Positions 33,391 through 46,600 of a stretch of 64,000 nt of DNA are shown here, piece by piece (the first letter of the stretch is position 1; every line of letters begins with the position of its first letter). Origin of the DNA: Cymodocea nodosa. Lineage: Eukaryota > Streptophyta > Magnoliopsida > Alismatales > Cymodoceaceae. Where the stretch lies: the NCBI GenBank assembly GCA_036874045.1, contig CM072341.1:7204501-7268500 (forward strand), given 5' to 3'. A program made the position numbers and the translations under genes. A model generated the notes under the pieces. The model made no database searches and was not told the DNA's origin. It was given only the letters and a program-made list of their open reading frames with translations.

Positions 33391-36300
33391 CTAAGTAAAG
33401 CTCGAGTAATCCTCTACTCTGACTTCTTCTATAATTCCAAAGGAACTTTTTGGTGTTTTCAGAATAGGTGTAAGTCTTTGTCCATTTACTTTAAATATAT
33501 TCTGATTTTTAGGATTTTCAATTTCAATAGCTCCATAAGGATAAATATTTCGAACTATGTAAGGTCCTACCCATCTAGATTTCAATTTTCCTGGATGGTT
33601 ATGGAGTCTAGCCATATAAATATATACTTATTGTCCTATTTCAAAGCTTTTAGGAATAATTTTTCTATCATGCCAAAATTTAATTTTTTCTTTTTCTCTA
33701 ACAATATTTGAATAAGCTTCATTTCTAAATTCTTCTAATTCAATTAATTACATTTTTCTATTTTTAGCAACTTGATTTAAATTAGTGTTCAGAGTTTTTA
33801 ATGCCCAATAAGCTTTATGTTCTATTTCAACAAGTAAATAACAAATTTTTCCATATACTAGCCTAAAAGGTGACATACCTAAGCTCGTTTTATAAGCAGT
33901 TCTATAAGCCCAAAGTGCATCTACCAATCTATTAGCCCAATTTGTCCTAGTAGGATTTACTACTTTTTCCAAGATTAATTTAATTTGTTTGTTTGCACTT
34001 TCTACTTGTCCACTTGTTTGCGGATGATATGATGTTGCAATTCTGTGGTTTACTCTATATTTCTTCATTAAGGCTTCAAAACTTCTATTACAGAAATGAG
34101 TTCCTCTATCACTGATAATAGCTTTAGGTATTCCAAATCTGGCAAATATATTTGTTCTTATAAATTGTATTACCACTTTGTTATCATTAGATTTTGTAGG
34201 AATAACTTCTATCCATTTTGATACATAATCCACCCCCAACAAAATGTAATTAAATTGATTAGACATAGGAAATGGACCCATAAAATCTATTCCCTACACA
34301 TCAAAGATTTCAACCTCAACAATAGGATTAAGAGGCATCATATTCCTCTTTGATATTCTTCCTATTTGTTGACATCTTAAACAACTTAAGTAATATTTAT
34401 GAGCATCTTTGAATAGTGTTGGCCAATAAAACCCACATTGTAGATTTTTTGCAGTAGTTTTCCCTGAACCAAAATGTCCTCCACAAGCTTGGTCATGACA
34501 GAAAGACATTATGCTCAGATATTCAGTTTCTGGAACACACCTCCTTAAAACCAGATCAGGACATTTCTTAAATAAGTATGGGTCTTCCCAATAGTAATAT
34601 TTTACTCTTGAGAAAAATAATTTCTTATCCTGTCTATTCCAATCCTTAGGTGTTAAACCAGTAACTAAGTAATTAACTATGTCTGCATACCAAGGCATTG
34701 TGTTGATGGTCATTAACTGTTCATTAGGAGAATTATCCTTAATTTCAATATTTGATTTTTCTATTTGTAATCTTGATAAATGATCTGCTACTACATTCTC
34801 ACAACCTTTTTTATCTTTAATTTCTAGATCAAATTCTTGTAATAATAATATCCATCGGATCAATCTAGTTTTAATCTCTTTTTTCTTTATTAAATGTTTT
34901 AGAGTTGAATGATCCCTGTATACTATCACTTTAGCTCCAATCAGATATGATCTAAACTTTTCTAAGGCAAACACAACAGCTAATAGTTCTTTTTCAGTAG
35001 TTGTGTAATTAACTTGAGCATCATTTAAGGTTTTACTTACATAATGAATCACTCTAGGAGATTTTTCTATTTTCTGTCCTAACACTACTCCTACAGCAAA
35101 ATCAGATGCATCGCACATTAATTTAAATGGATGGTTCCAATTAGGTGCTTGAATTATAGGAGTTGAAATTAAGCTAGTCTTAAGTCTGAAAAATGCTTCC
35201 TTGCAATTTTTATCAAAGTTCAATGGAACATCTTTTAATAGATTAGTTAAAGGTCTAGCTATCTTGCTAAAGTCTTTAATAAATCTTCTATAAAAACCAG
35301 CATGTCCTAGAAATGATCTAATATCTTTTACTGATTTAGGTTTTGGTAGATTAGATATTACTTCTATTTTAGCTTTATCTACTTCCAACCCTTTTTTAGA
35401 AACAACATGCCCTAAGACCATTCCTTGTTTAACCATGAAGTGACATTTTTCCCAATTTAAAACCAGATTTTTTTCCACACAGCGTTTTAATATTTGGTCT
35501 AAATTGCTTAAACACACTTCATATGAGTTGCCATATATAGTAAAATCATCCATAAATATTTCTAAAAAATCTTCAGTTATTCCAGTAAATATGCCCTACA
35601 CACATCTTTGAAAGGTAGCTAGTGCATTGCATAATCCGAATGACATTCTTTTAAAAGCATAAGTTCCATTAGGACAGGTGAAAGTTGTTTTCTCTTGATC
35701 CTCTATTGCTACTGGAATTTGATTATACCCTGAATACCCATCTAGGAAACAAAAATATTCTTGCCCTACTAATCTTTCCAGCATTTAATCTATAAAAGGT
35801 AAGGGAAAATGATCTTTCCTAGTCACAACATTCAACTTTCTATAGTCTATACATACTCTCCAGCCTGATTGAATTCTAGTAGGTATCAAGTCTTGACTTT
35901 CATTCCTAATAACTGTTAATCCTGATTTCTTGGGAACTACATAGATTTGACTAACCCACGAGCTATTAGAAATCGGATAAATTATATCATTATCTAATCA
36001 TTTAACTATTTCCTTCCTGACTACTTCTTTAAGGTTTGGATTTAATCTCCTCTTAGGAATTCTAACAGGTTTAGTATTCTCTTCTAAATATATGTGGTGA
36101 TAGCATAAAGTTGAACTTAACCCTTTAATATCAGTCATAGTCCATCCTATTGCTTCTTTATAACTTTTTACTACATCTTTTAATTTAGCTATTTGATACT
36201 CTTTTAAATCTGAAGCAATAATGATTGGACAGGTTCGTTTATCTTCCAGAAATATATAGGTTAATTCAGGAGGTAAAAGTTTTAATTCTAAATGCTGCCC

Positions 36301-37040
36301 ATCAGAAGCTAGAGCTCCTAATTGAACATCATCATTTTTTAAATTAATTTCTTCCCAATCTCCTTCTATATTTATGCTTTCACTTTCTTCTAAAGTTTCA
36401 GAATTGATTTGACTATTTAATTCTTCTTGAATCACATCATCTAACATATCTCCTTCATCCTCTAAAAAGTCTATGGTATGTAAGGACATTTCTAACTCCT
36501 CAATCCTTTCTAGTTTGAAAATATTTAATTGAGTATCCTCATTACCATATGCTAACTTCATTACTCCAGTTTTACATTTATAACAGCCCCTGATGTTGCT
36601 AAAAATGGCCTCCACAAAATTAAAGATGTATCACTATTTTTATGCTTAATTTGTTGGGAATCCAAAATTACAATATCAATAGGATATATAAAATTTTTGA
36701 TTTTAATTAAGATATCCTCTATTTTTCCTCTAGGGTATCTTATACTTCTATCAGCTAATTGAATAACTGTACTAGTAGGAGTTAAGCCTTCTAATCCTAA
36801 GGATGCAAATATATCACTTGGCATAACATTTATACCTGCACCTAAGTCTATTAAAGTTCTTTCTAGAATGGTATTTCCTATGGTGCATGATATAATAGGG
36901 ATTCCAAGATCAGATAACTTTTTAGGAATTTGTAGCAGAAATAGGAAACTACTTTGCTCAGCTAAAAAGATCTTTCTAAGAACTTTTCGCTCTCTTTTCT
37001 TAGTACACCAATCCTTCAGAAATTTAGCATAAGGTGGCAT
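33391..37040 (-). pseudogene. Pol region: protease, RT, RNase H, integrase (minus-strand gypsy, fossil)
   Basis: In order on the minus strand: retropepsin (about 36600-36950, LIDLGAGINVMPSDIF); linker with acidic spacer; RT (about 35500-35950, EYFCFLDGYSGYNQIPVAIE and MDDFTIYG); RNase H (about 34800-35200, [39 protein letters not shown]); integrase zinc finger ([22 protein letters not shown]), integrase core (about 33900-34280, [41 protein letters not shown]) and the C-terminal GPYIV region (33391-33615). Order PR-RT-RH-INT places it in Ty3/gypsy; wording fits Athila-like elements. Broken by several lesions. Confidence 0.85.
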
Positions 37041-38092
37041 TTTCTACAATAGATTTAACAAGGGATGTTAACTTGTAATTTTTCAAAAATTTCTCTGATT
37101 TTTTCTTTTTTTTAGGAATTGTCTGTTGTAATCTTTCAGGATAGGGTGCTAAAGATTTTGATTTCAAAGACTCTTTTTCTTTCAGTTGATTTCTTTGATC
37201 ATTTTTAGCTTCATTCGCAAATTCAGATTGTTCTTCAGTGATTTCTAGATTTTCAGCTATTGCATTTTCATTATCATTTTGATTTTTACTCTTATCCACC
37301 TTCATATCATTTTCATTTTGAGTTCTTGGTGGTATATTAGTTCCAGATCTTAATGTTACACATACATCTTCTAGATTTTCGTTACCTTCATGATGTTTTT
37401 GTATATCATTTTCGTGATTATGATCTTCAATTGTTTTTAGTTTTAAAGTGCATTCTTTAAATTCTCTTGCATTAGTATTTTCTGTTTGCTGTATATTTTG
37501 TAAATTATGCAGGTTTATAACATTATAATTTTCATTGTCCTGTTGCATAACTTGTATTTTCATTGCATTTTCGTTTAATGCTTTTAATTTTGTTTCCAAA
37601 TCATCTAATTTCATTGCATTCAATTTTTGATCAATTTTATTTATGGTTTTTTCAGTTTCGTAAATTATATCCTTTTTAGGTTTTGAATATGATTCCTTAT
37701 AATTTAATTGGTTGACTTCTTGTTGCTGATACATAAAGTATTTCAGCTTGTCAAGATTTTGCTCTATACTATGCTCCAGTCTGTTATAGCTATCCCAAAC
37801 TTCAGTGTCTCTCATCATATATCATATTCTAAACTATAGGATTCTCATACTCGGCTCTATTATATTGAGGATAATTCATTTGTTGTTCATGGGATCTAAC
37901 CATCTATAAATGTCTCAATTTCAAATAGTCAGAAATGTCGTGTCTTTTAGAATTGCAGAATTCACATATGCTAATTATAGGTTTCAGAAATCTTTGAGCA
38001 TAAGCATATGCCATATTTTCAATTACAGAAGAAAACACACAACTCTGGCTATTAAAACGAAATAGCTCTAATAGTTGCTTATATCTATTCAA
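37024..38092 (-). pseudogene. Gag 3' part: zinc-knuckle region and charged spacer (minus-strand gypsy, fossil)
   Basis: Begins about 20 bases after the primer site: MAYAYAQRFLKPIISICEFC, then the knuckle region, then a 260-residue charged stretch (DTEVWDSYNRLEHSIEQNLD, KTINKIDQKLNAMKLDDLET) ending APYPERLQQTIPKKKKKSEK, which leads into the protease. It corresponds to 21987-22995 in the plus copy. No capsid-type domain lies between it and the LTR. Confidence 0.7.
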
Positions 38093-38108
38093 TTCAATTC
38101 AATTCAAT

Positions 38109-38126
38109 TCCCCGGTAATGGCGTCA
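38109..38126 (-). other. Primer binding site, tRNA-Asp type (minus-strand gypsy)
   Basis: Minus strand TGACGCCATTACCGGGGA, seven bases inside the LTR end, matching the plant tRNA-Asp complement with two to three changes. A short (ATTCA)n run (38085-38110) follows it immediately. Confidence 0.7.
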
Positions 38127-38133
38127 AAAAACT

Positions 38134-38282
38134 TGTTTGGGTTTTCCTAGCATTACACTAGAAAAACTTGGATTTGCTACTTCTGTTTTTACTTAGTTAA
38201 TTTATCTTTATGCCTATTCTCTCTTTTAGAAGTAAACAAACAACCTTTAATACAATTTAGATATTAATTCCAATTTGTACTT
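38134..38282 (-). repeat. Partial 5' LTR of the minus-strand gypsy
   Basis: The 149 bp match the end of the 3' LTR (22996-23150) almost base for base, and the LTR end CCCAAACA is followed by the primer site. The rest of this LTR is not present; the plus-strand gypsy sequence begins at 38283. Confidence 0.75.
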
Positions 38283-38330
38283 GAAGGAACACTCCCCTTT
38301 ATTCAATTAGCTGATAGAAGTATAAGATAC

Positions 38331-38702
38331 TGTGATGCTTGTGTCTTCCATCATGTATATATATTTGTCATTGTATATGGTTGTATTTATTTGATATTTT
38401 GTAAAGGGGCAAACTTGTCTTTTGGGCATTACCCATTATTGCTCCTAACTTGTATAAAGGGGAATGTTGGCCGACCAAGAGAGTTATGCCAAATCCCTAG
38501 CTTTCACGTCTTCCTCCCTTTCTTGTATCAGCAACCATACAATAAGTAAGGATTGATCACCCGTGGACGTACCCATGTTGGGGAACCACGTATATTTGTT
38601 GTTGTTCTTCTGATTCTCCACTTGCTCATCTCCCTTCCACGTGAATCTCTTCTCCACGCCTCCTTGGATGTCCTATTTTTTGTGTGATCTCTCAGCATAA
38701 CA
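38331..38702 (+). repeat. 5' LTR of the Tnt1-like copia
   Basis: 372 bp, TGTGATGCTTGTGTCTTCCA to CTCTCAGCATAACA. Contains TTGTATAAAGGGG as the likely TATA box (about 38451-38463). Confidence 0.9.
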
Positions 38703-38703
38703 A

Positions 38704-38716
38704 TTGGTATCAGAGT
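38704..38716 (+). other. Primer binding site, initiator-Met tRNA
   Basis: TTGGTATCAGAGT, one base after the 5' LTR, matches the TGGTATCAGAGC site used by plant Ty1/copia elements. Confidence 0.85.
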
Positions 38717-39266
38717 GAGGTTGGACATCTCTGGACGTGCATCTGAAGTTTCGAAGAGTTTCATCAAGGATCAAGCCAATTCCGCAAGAGATTTTTGCAT
38801 TGCTGCAACTACCGTCGTCGCTGGCGCCAGTCTGCACACTCCGCGCCAACACGTGCGCCTTTCTCGTCCGTGCTCCGTTGCATCTCAAATTTTGAGGACG
38901 TGTTGTAATCTTCTTGAACTTCCTACCTTTAAAATTTCATGGTTAGAAGTTTCGTATTCAGAGAGATACAGTAGGAGGCGTCTACCTAGGGCACAATAGT
39001 TTTCTAGACGAGTGACTCTTGATTGTCGGATTTTGGGCATTTTGTGATTGTGATTTTTTGTGCTTGATTTGTGTGAGTATTTGCTACTGTTTTATGCTAA
39101 GTAGTGTGCTTGGCTTGTGGCTGATTGCATTTCGTTGAAATCAGTAGTTTCAGTAGCATATTGTTGTTGAGATATTGCTTGCTATTGTGTACCTTGCCAT
39201 AGAATTGTGTTTGTTGAAATCAGACTATATACTGTGTGTATTGCTGGTTGTTTGTTGTTGAAAAAT

Positions 39267-39866
39267 ATGAATACTTCGGGGTTGAAGATAGAAAAGTTTG
39301 ATGGTAAGAATAGCTTCAGCTTATGGCAAATTAAGATGAAAACACTTCTAAAGCAACAAGGTATTTGGGCTCCTTTGAATAAGGAAACCACTTTGAATAG
39401 AAATTTGCCAGAATTTGAATTGCAGGAGGAGAAAGCTCACTCCACCATCTTGTTGTGTTTGTCTGATGAAGTTATAATAGAAGTTGCAGATGAATCTACC
39501 TCGTCAGGTCTTTGGCAGAAACTTGAGTCATTGTATATGACTAAGTCTTTAATAAACAAGTTGTTGTTAAAGCAAAGACTGTTCTCTTTAAAGATGAAGG
39601 AAGGTGTACCTCTTAAGCAACATTTAGATCAGCTAAATGCTATTCTGATGGAACTCAAGAATATTGGAGTGATCATAGAAGATGAAGATGCAGCTCTTAT
39701 CTTGCTTTGTTCACTTCCATTGAGTTATGAAACTTTTTTTCAGTCCTGTGTAGTTGGAAGAGACTCAATTACACTAGAAGAGGTGAGGTCCAGCCTTCAT
39801 ACTAGGGAGCTCAGGCACATGGTGCAAGGAAGAAATGAGGCAAGTGGTGTTAGCCTCTTAGCTTAG
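39267..39866 (+). pseudogene. Gag of the Tnt1-like copia (fossil)
   Basis: About 200 residues from MNTSGLKIEKFDGKNSFSLW, a standard copia gag start (KFDGxNFxxW), through LWQKLESLYMTKSLINKLLL and MKEGVPLKQHLDQLNAILME to HTRELRHMVQGRNE. This is the capsid-forming UBN2-type gag. It leads into a basic RGKNRSRSKSKGK-like stretch and a zinc knuckle CNYCKEKGHWKSHC (about 39957-39998). Confidence 0.85.
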
Positions 39867-42800
39867 CAGCAAGAGAATAGAGGAAGAAGCCAGAGACAAG
39901 GTAGAGGGAAAAATAGAAGCAGAAGCAAGTCAAAGGGCAAGTATTCTAGGGATACTTGCAATTACTGTAAGGAGAAAGGACATTGGAAATCACATTGTCC
40001 CAAGTTGATAAACAAAAGAAAGGCTGTAGTGGCAGAAACCAGTTTTGCATCAGGTGATGACTTCTCTCTTATAGTTTGTTGCAGTGCCTATTCAGATGAT
40101 CAGTGGATTATAGACTCAGGAGTTTCACATCATATGACTCCTACTAGGGAGTCTTTTGACACCTATGAGCAAGTGGAGGTTGGTCAAGTGACCTTGGCCA
40201 ATGATGATGTGTGTTCTAGAGTTGGTGTGAGCACTATAAAGTTTAAACTACATGATGGCATAGTTAGAATTCTAGAGGACATTTGGCACGTCCCAAAGCT
40301 TGGAAAAAGTCTGATCTCGTTGATGACCCTTGATTCTAAGGGTTACAGATATACAGGTGGTGAGGGGAAAATCACTATACTGAAAGGTTCTTTGGTTGTT
40401 ATGAAAGGAACCAAATCTGGTCCCTTATATATTCTGCAGGGCACTCCAATTGTTGGCGCAGCTACATCAGCTATATCTGGTCAGTAGGATCTTTCTGTCA
40501 TGTGACACTCAAGGATGGGCCATTTAGGGCAGAAAGGAATGCAAAAATTGAGTAGTCTGGGCAAGTTTGATGGACACAAAGTTACTTGCATTGAAATGTG
40601 CAAGCATTGTGTTTTTGGTAAACAGAAAAGAGTGTCATTTGCATGCAGTCAGCACAGCTCCAAAGGAGTTCTTGATTATATTCATGCTGATTGTTGGGGA
40701 CCTTCACGTCAGCCTTCTATTGTAGGTTCTAGATATTTTCTTTCTATCATTGATTGTCATTCAAGAATGAACTGAGTTTTCTTTTTGACGCACAAAAGTG
40801 AAGCTTTTACTAGCTTCAAGCATTGGAAGAAGCAGGTAGAAAACCAAACAGATAGAAAGGTAAAATATCTTAGAACTGATAATGGTCTTGAGTTTTGTTC
40901 TCAAGAATTTGATAATTTTTGTAGAGATGAAGGTATTACACAGCACAACACAATTAGATATACCCCTCAGTAAAATGGAGTGGCTGAAAGATTGAATAGA
41001 ACACTCCTAGAAAAGGCATGTTGTATGCTGTCTCATGCAGGTTTGAGCAAGAAATTTTGGGCAGAAGTTGTTAATACAGCTTCCTATCTAATGAACAGGT
41101 CCCCTTCTAGTGCCTTAGATGGGAAGATACCTCTTGAGGTATGGCTGAAAAGATTTGTTGGTTATTCAAAGCTTAGAGTTTTTGGGTGTCTAGCTTATTA
41201 TCATGTGAATAATGGCAAGTTGGAACCACGTGCAAAGAAAGACATATTTGTGGGCTATGGTGTTGGTGTTAAGGGATACAAGATATATGATATTGAATCT
41301 CACAAAGTAATATATAGTCGTGATGTTACTTTTGATGAGAATTCTCTTTTGCAGGCAACTAATAAACTAGTAGGTACATCACCAGAAACTGAGCACACCA
41401 TTCTTGAACAGATGGAGTTAGATGACGCACAATAGCCGCTTATCATTGATCAGGTTGAAAATAGAGAAAACTCATCTAAAACTTAGGAAAATGAAGTTGA
41501 GGAGGAAGAGGTGGAGCAACCACTACCAAGAACCATTGGCAAAGATCATCCTAGAAGGGATGTTAGACCTCCTAGTAGATATGACTACGACAGTTTGGTT
41601 GCTTTTGCCTTACAGGTAGCAGTTGAGGTGGAGGATTCTGTTGATCCACCTACATATGAAGCTGCAATAAAAAATTCAGAAGTTGGTCTTTGGATGATTG
41701 CTATGGAGGAGGAACTCCAATCTCTTCATAAGAACAAGACTTGGGAACTGGTAAAACGTCCAAAGAACACAAATATTGTTGGCTGCAAATGAGTCTACAA
41801 GAAGAAGATTGGGACTTAAGGTAATGCAGGTGTGCAGCATAAGGCAAGATTAGTCGCTAAAGGTTATTCACAACAAGAAGGAATTGACTTCAATGAGGTA
41901 TTTGCTCCTGTTGTACGTCATACATCTATTAGAATTTTGTTATCTATTGCTGCAGCGTAGAATCTAGAGTTGGAACAGCTAGATGTAAAGACAGCCTTCT
42001 TGCATGGTGAGTTAGAAGAAAATATTTGTATGGAACAACCAATAGGGTTTGTGGTGAAAGGTAAATCTGATTGGGTGTGCAAATTAAATAAGTCCTTGTA
42101 TGGACTTAAACAATCACCATGCCAATGGTACAAGATGTTTGATACTTTTATAGTTAAAGTTGGTTTTAGACGCAGCAATTATGATTCATGTGTGTATGTT
42201 AAAACTCTTGATAAGAATACACATGTTTATTTGTTATTGTATGTTGATGATATTCTTATAGCTGTGAAGAATATTGAAGTGATACAAGAGCTGAAGGACA
42301 CTTTGAAATCAGAATTTGATATGAAGGATCTTGGTCCAGCTGGTAGAATTCTTGGGATGGAGATTAGGCGTGAAAGAAATTCTGGTAAGGTGTTTTTAAA
42401 TCAACAGAAGTATATTGAAAAGATCCTTAGCAGATTTGGTGTGGCTTCATGCAAAGCCATTAGCACGCCTTATGATAGAAATGTTAAATTGTCATCTGCT
42501 ATGTGTCCTCAAATTGAATCTGAAAAGCTTGATATGCAGCGAGTTCCTTATGCTCAAGCAGTTGGAAGCCTTATGTATGCTATGGTATGCACTAGGCCTG
42601 ATTTAGCATATCCTTTGAGTGTTGTTAGCAGGTTTATGTCCAATCCAGGCAGGGAACATTGGAGAGTAGTAAAAAGGATATTCAGATATTTGAAAGGAAC
42701 TCCAGGCATTGGTTTAATGTATGCAGTAGATCAGGGTTGTACTGTGGCTGGTTATACAGATTCAGACTATGTAGGAAATGTTAACAGAAGGAGATCATTA

Positions 42801-43202
42801 TTCGGTTATGTCTTTACATTTGTAGGTTCTATTGTGAGTTGGAAATCAACTCTTCAGCCTATTGTATCTTTGTCTACAATTGAGGCTGAATATGTGGCTA
42901 TGACAGAAGCTGCAAAGGAAGGGATCTGGTTGAAAGGTTTACTTGGAGATTTTGGTTGGCGCATTGATAAAGCTGATATCTTTTGTGATAGTCTTAGCGC
43001 TATTTGTCTCTCCAAAGATAATGTCTTTCATTATAGAACTAAACATATTGATGTTAAATATCACTTCCTTAGGAATGAAGACAGGATAAAGATTATGAAA
43101 GTCAACACAAAGGACAACCCGGTTAATATGTTTACAAAGGGCGTTGTGGAGAGCAAGTTCAAGCATTGCTTGGACTTACTCAACGTCTATTGTTGTTGCT
43201 GA
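39867..43202 (+). pseudogene. Pol of the Tnt1-like copia: protease, integrase, RT, RNase H (fossil)
   Basis: Zinc knuckle (39957-39998); protease with WIIDSGVSHHMT (about 40104-40140); integrase zinc finger (MGHLGQKGM, CKHCVFGKQKR; 40515-40640) and core (DYIHADCWGPSR, YLRTDNGLEFCS, ERLNRTLLEKA; 40670-41030); RT (LEQLDVKTAFLHGELEENIC, SLYGLKQSPCQWYKMFD, LLYVDDILIA; 41970-42270); RNase H with GYTDSDYVGNVNRRRS, STIEAEYVAMTEAAKE and RTKHIDVKYHFLR (42750-43070). Protease and RT active-site motifs are easy to see. Order PR-INT-RT-RH defines Ty1/copia; wording is closest to Tnt1-94-type elements. Broken by several lesions. Confidence 0.88.
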
Positions 43203-43257
43203 CCCACGTTGGGTCTTGGTGATCTATCACTTGATCGTGATGAAGATTGATGAAAGA

Positions 43258-43270
43258 CAAGGTGGAGATT
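43258..43270 (+). other. Polypurine tract of the Tnt1-like copia
   Basis: CAAGGTGGAGATT immediately before the 3' LTR, the classical copia form. Confidence 0.85.
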
Positions 43271-43642
43271 TGTGATGCTTGTGTCTTCCATCATGTATAT
43301 GTATTTGTCATTGTATATGGTTGTATTTATTTGTTATTTTGTAAAGGGGCAAACTTGTCTTTTGGGCATTACCCATTGTTGCTCCTAACTTGTATAAAGG
43401 GGAATGTTGGCCGACCAAGAGAGTTATGCCAAATCCCTAGCTTTCATGTCTTCCTCCCTTTCTTGTATCAGCAACCATACAGCAAGCAAGGATTGATCAC
43501 CCGTGGACGTACCCGTGTTGGGGAACCACGTATATTTGTTGTTGTTCTTCTAATTCTCCACTCGCTCATCTCCCTTCCACGTGAATCTCTTCTCCATGCC
43601 TCCTTGGATGTCCTATTTTTTGTGTGATCTCTCGGCATAACA
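43271..43642 (+). repeat. 3' LTR of the Tnt1-like copia
   Basis: 372 bp, TGTGATGCTTGTGTCTTCCA to CTCTCGGCATAACA, same length as the 5' LTR and about 97% identical by eye. Confidence 0.9.
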
Positions 43643-46600
43643 GATACCCTAGAGGAAAAATAGAGGATGTCTTAATTAAAATAAAAAACTTTATATATCC
43701 TATTGATATTGTAATTTTGGATTCCCAACAAATTAAGCATAAAAATAATGATTCATATTTAATTTTGAGAAGACCATTTTTAGCAACATCAGGGCGGTTA
43801 TAAATTGTACAAGTGGAGTAATGAAGTTATCATATGGCAATGAGGATACTCAATTAAACATTTTCAAACTAGAAAAGTTCGAGGAGTTAGAAACATCCTT
43901 ACATACCATAGACTTTTTAGAGGATGAAGGAGATATGCTAGATGATGTGATTCAAGAAGAATTAAATAGGCAACTCAATTTTGAAACTTTAAAGGAAAGT
44001 GAAAGCATAAATATAGAAGGAGATCAAGAAGAAATTAATTTAGAAAATGAGGATGTTCAATTAGGAGCTCTTGCTTCTGATGGGTAACATTTAGAATTAA
44101 AACCTTTACCTCCTGAATTAACCTATATATTTCTGGAAGAAAAATGAACATGTCCAATCATTATTGCTTCAGATTTAAAAGAGGATCAAATAGCTAAATT
44201 AAAAGATGTAGTAAAAACGTATAAAGAAGCAATAGGATGGACTATGACTGATATAAAAGGGTTAAGTCCAACTTTATGCTGTACCATATATATTTAGAGG
44301 AGAGTGCTAAACCTGTTAGAATTCTTAAGAGGAAATTAAATCTAAACCTTAAAGAAGTAGTCAGGAAGGAAATAGTGAAATAGTTAAATAATGACATAAT
44401 TTATTCAATTTCTGATAGCTCATGGGTTAGTCCAATCCATGTAGTTCCCAAGAAATCAGGATTAATAGTAATTAGGAATGAAAGTCAGGACTTGATACCT
44501 ACTAGAATTCAGTCAGGTTGGAGAGTGTGTATAGATTATAGAAAGTTGAATGCTGTAACTAGGAAAGATCATTTTTCCTTACCTTTTATAGATCAAATGC
44601 TAGAGAAATTAGCAGGGCAAGAATATTTTTATTTCCTAGATGGGTATTCAGGATATAACCAAGTTCCAGTAGCATTAGAGGATCAAGAGAAAACAACTTT
44701 CACTTGTCCTAATGAAACTTATGCTTTTAAGAGAATGCCATTCGGATTATGTAATGCACCAACCACCTTTCAAAGGTGTATGTAGGGCATCTCTCGAATG
44801 ACTAAAGATTTTTTAGAAATATTTATGGATGATTTTACTGTTTATGGAACTTCATATGAAGTGTGTTTAAACAATTTAGACCAAGTATTAAAACGCTGTG
44901 TGGAAAAAAATCTAGTTCTAAATTGGGAAAAATGTCACTTCATGGTTAATCAAAGAATCGTCTTGGGTCATGTTGTTTCAAAGAAGGGGTTGGAAGTAGA
45001 TAAAGCTAAAATAAAAGTAATTTCTAATCTACCAGAACCTAAATTAGTAAAAGATATTAGATCATTTCTAGGACATGTTGGATTTTATAGAAGATTTATT
45101 AAACATTTTAGCAAAATAGCTAGACCTTTAACTAATCTATTAAAAGATGTCCCATTCAACTTTGATAAAAATTGCAAAGAAGCATTTTTCAAGCTTAATT
45201 TCAACTCCTAGAATTCAAGCACCTGATTGGAGCCATCCATTTGAATTAAAGTGTGATGCATCTGATTTTGCTGTAGGAGCAGTGTTGAGACAGAAGAAAG
45301 AAAAATCTCCTAGAGTGATTCATTATGCAAGCAAAACCTTAAATGATGCTCAAGTTAATTACACAACTACTAAAAAAGAGTTGTTAGCTGTTGAGTTTGC
45401 CTTAGAAAAGTTTAGATCATATCTGATTGGAGCTAAAGTAATAGTATACATGGATCATTTAGCTTTAAAATATCTAATTGCAAAGAAAGAGACTAAACCT
45501 AGATTGATTCGATGGATATTATTATTACAAGAATTTGATCTAGAAATTAAAGATAAAAAAGGTTGTGAGAATGTAGTAGCAGATCATTTATCAAGATTAC
45601 AAATAGAAAAATCAAATATTGAAATTAAGGATAATTTTCCTGATGAACAGTTAATGACCATCAACACAATGCCTTGGTATGCAGACAATTAATTACTTAG
45701 TTACTGGTTTAATACTTAAGGATTGGAATAAACAGGATAAGAAATTATTTTTCTCAAGAGTAAAATATTACTATTGGGAAGACCCATACTTATTTAAGAA
45801 ATGTCCTGATCTGGTTTTAAGGAGGTGTGTTCCAGAAACTGAATATTAGAGCATATTATCTTTCTGTCATGACCAAGCGTGTGGATGGCATTTTGGTTCG
45901 AGGAAAATTGATGTTGCAATGTGGATTTTATTGGTCAACACTATTCAAAGATGCTCATAAATATTGCTTAAGTTGTTTAAGATGTCAACAAATAGGAAGA
46001 ATATCAAAGAGGAATATGATGCCTCTTAGTCTTATTGTTGAGGTTGAAATCTTTGATGTGTGGGGAATAGATTTTATGGGTTCATTTCCTATGTCTAATC
46101 AATTTATTTATATATTGTTGGGGGTGGATTATGTATCTAAATGGATGGAAGCTATTCCTACAAAAACTAATGACAACAAAGTGGTAATACATTTTATAAG
46201 GACTAATATAATTGCCAGATTTGTAATACCTAAAGCCATTATTAGTGATAGAGGAACTCATTTTTGTAATAGAAGTTTTGAAGCCTTAATGAAGAAATAT
46301 GGAGTGAACCACAAAATTGCAACATCATATCATCCGCAAACAAGTGGACAAGTAGAAAGTGCTAACAAATAAATTAAGTTAATCTTAGAAAAAGTAGTAA
46401 ATCCTACTAGAACAGATTGGGCTAATAGATTGATAGATGCACTTTGAACTTATAGAACTGCTTATAAGACAAGCTTAGGTATGTCACCTTTTAGGCTAGT
46501 ATATGGAAAAAGTTGTCATTTACCAGTTGAAATTGAACATAAAGCTTATTGGGCATTAAAAACTCTGAACACTAATTTAAATCAAGCTGCTGAAAATATG

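Larger units (their letters stand above)
22996..38282 (-). mobile_element. Athila-like Ty3/gypsy element with permuted gag and F-box gene, minus strand (fossil)
   Basis: Same lineage and same gene order as the plus-strand element into which it is inserted. 3' LTR 22996-25187; primer site 38109-38126; only the last 149 bp of the 5' LTR (38134-38282) are present. Internal length is about 12.9 kb. Read on the minus strand: zinc-knuckle gag part, protease, RT/RNase H, integrase, acidic and PTP ORFs, internal leader, capsid-type gag, F-box gene, polypurine tract. It is better preserved than the plus copy, with perhaps six to ten breaks. Its LTR U3 differs from that of the plus copy. Confidence 0.8.
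38331..43642 (+). mobile_element. Tnt1-like Ty1/copia element with both LTRs (fossil)
   Basis: 5312 bp, two 372-bp LTRs (38331-38702 and 43271-43642) and the target duplication GATAC on both sides (38326-38330, 43643-43647). Primer site of the initiator-Met type, polypurine tract and a complete gag-pol set of domains in copia order (PR-INT-RT-RH). The LTRs differ at about 12 of 372 positions counted by eye, about 3%, which at usual plant rates means roughly one to a few million years. It inserted into the protease region of the plus-strand gypsy. Broken by a handful of lesions. Confidence 0.9.

Noticed and set aside
33343-33711. 122-residue plus-strand protein
   Set aside because: Antisense shadow of the integrase C-terminal region of the minus-strand gypsy, rich in Phe/Ser from poly-T and reversed codons.
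22996-38282. Minus-strand gypsy as a separate host gene cluster (F-box, helicase-like, protease)
   Set aside because: LTRs, primer site and polypurine tract bracket the genes and the same set recurs on the other strand at 43-53 kb.
39182-39391. Minus-strand gene opposite copia gag
   Set aside because: Shadow of the gag start on the other strand.
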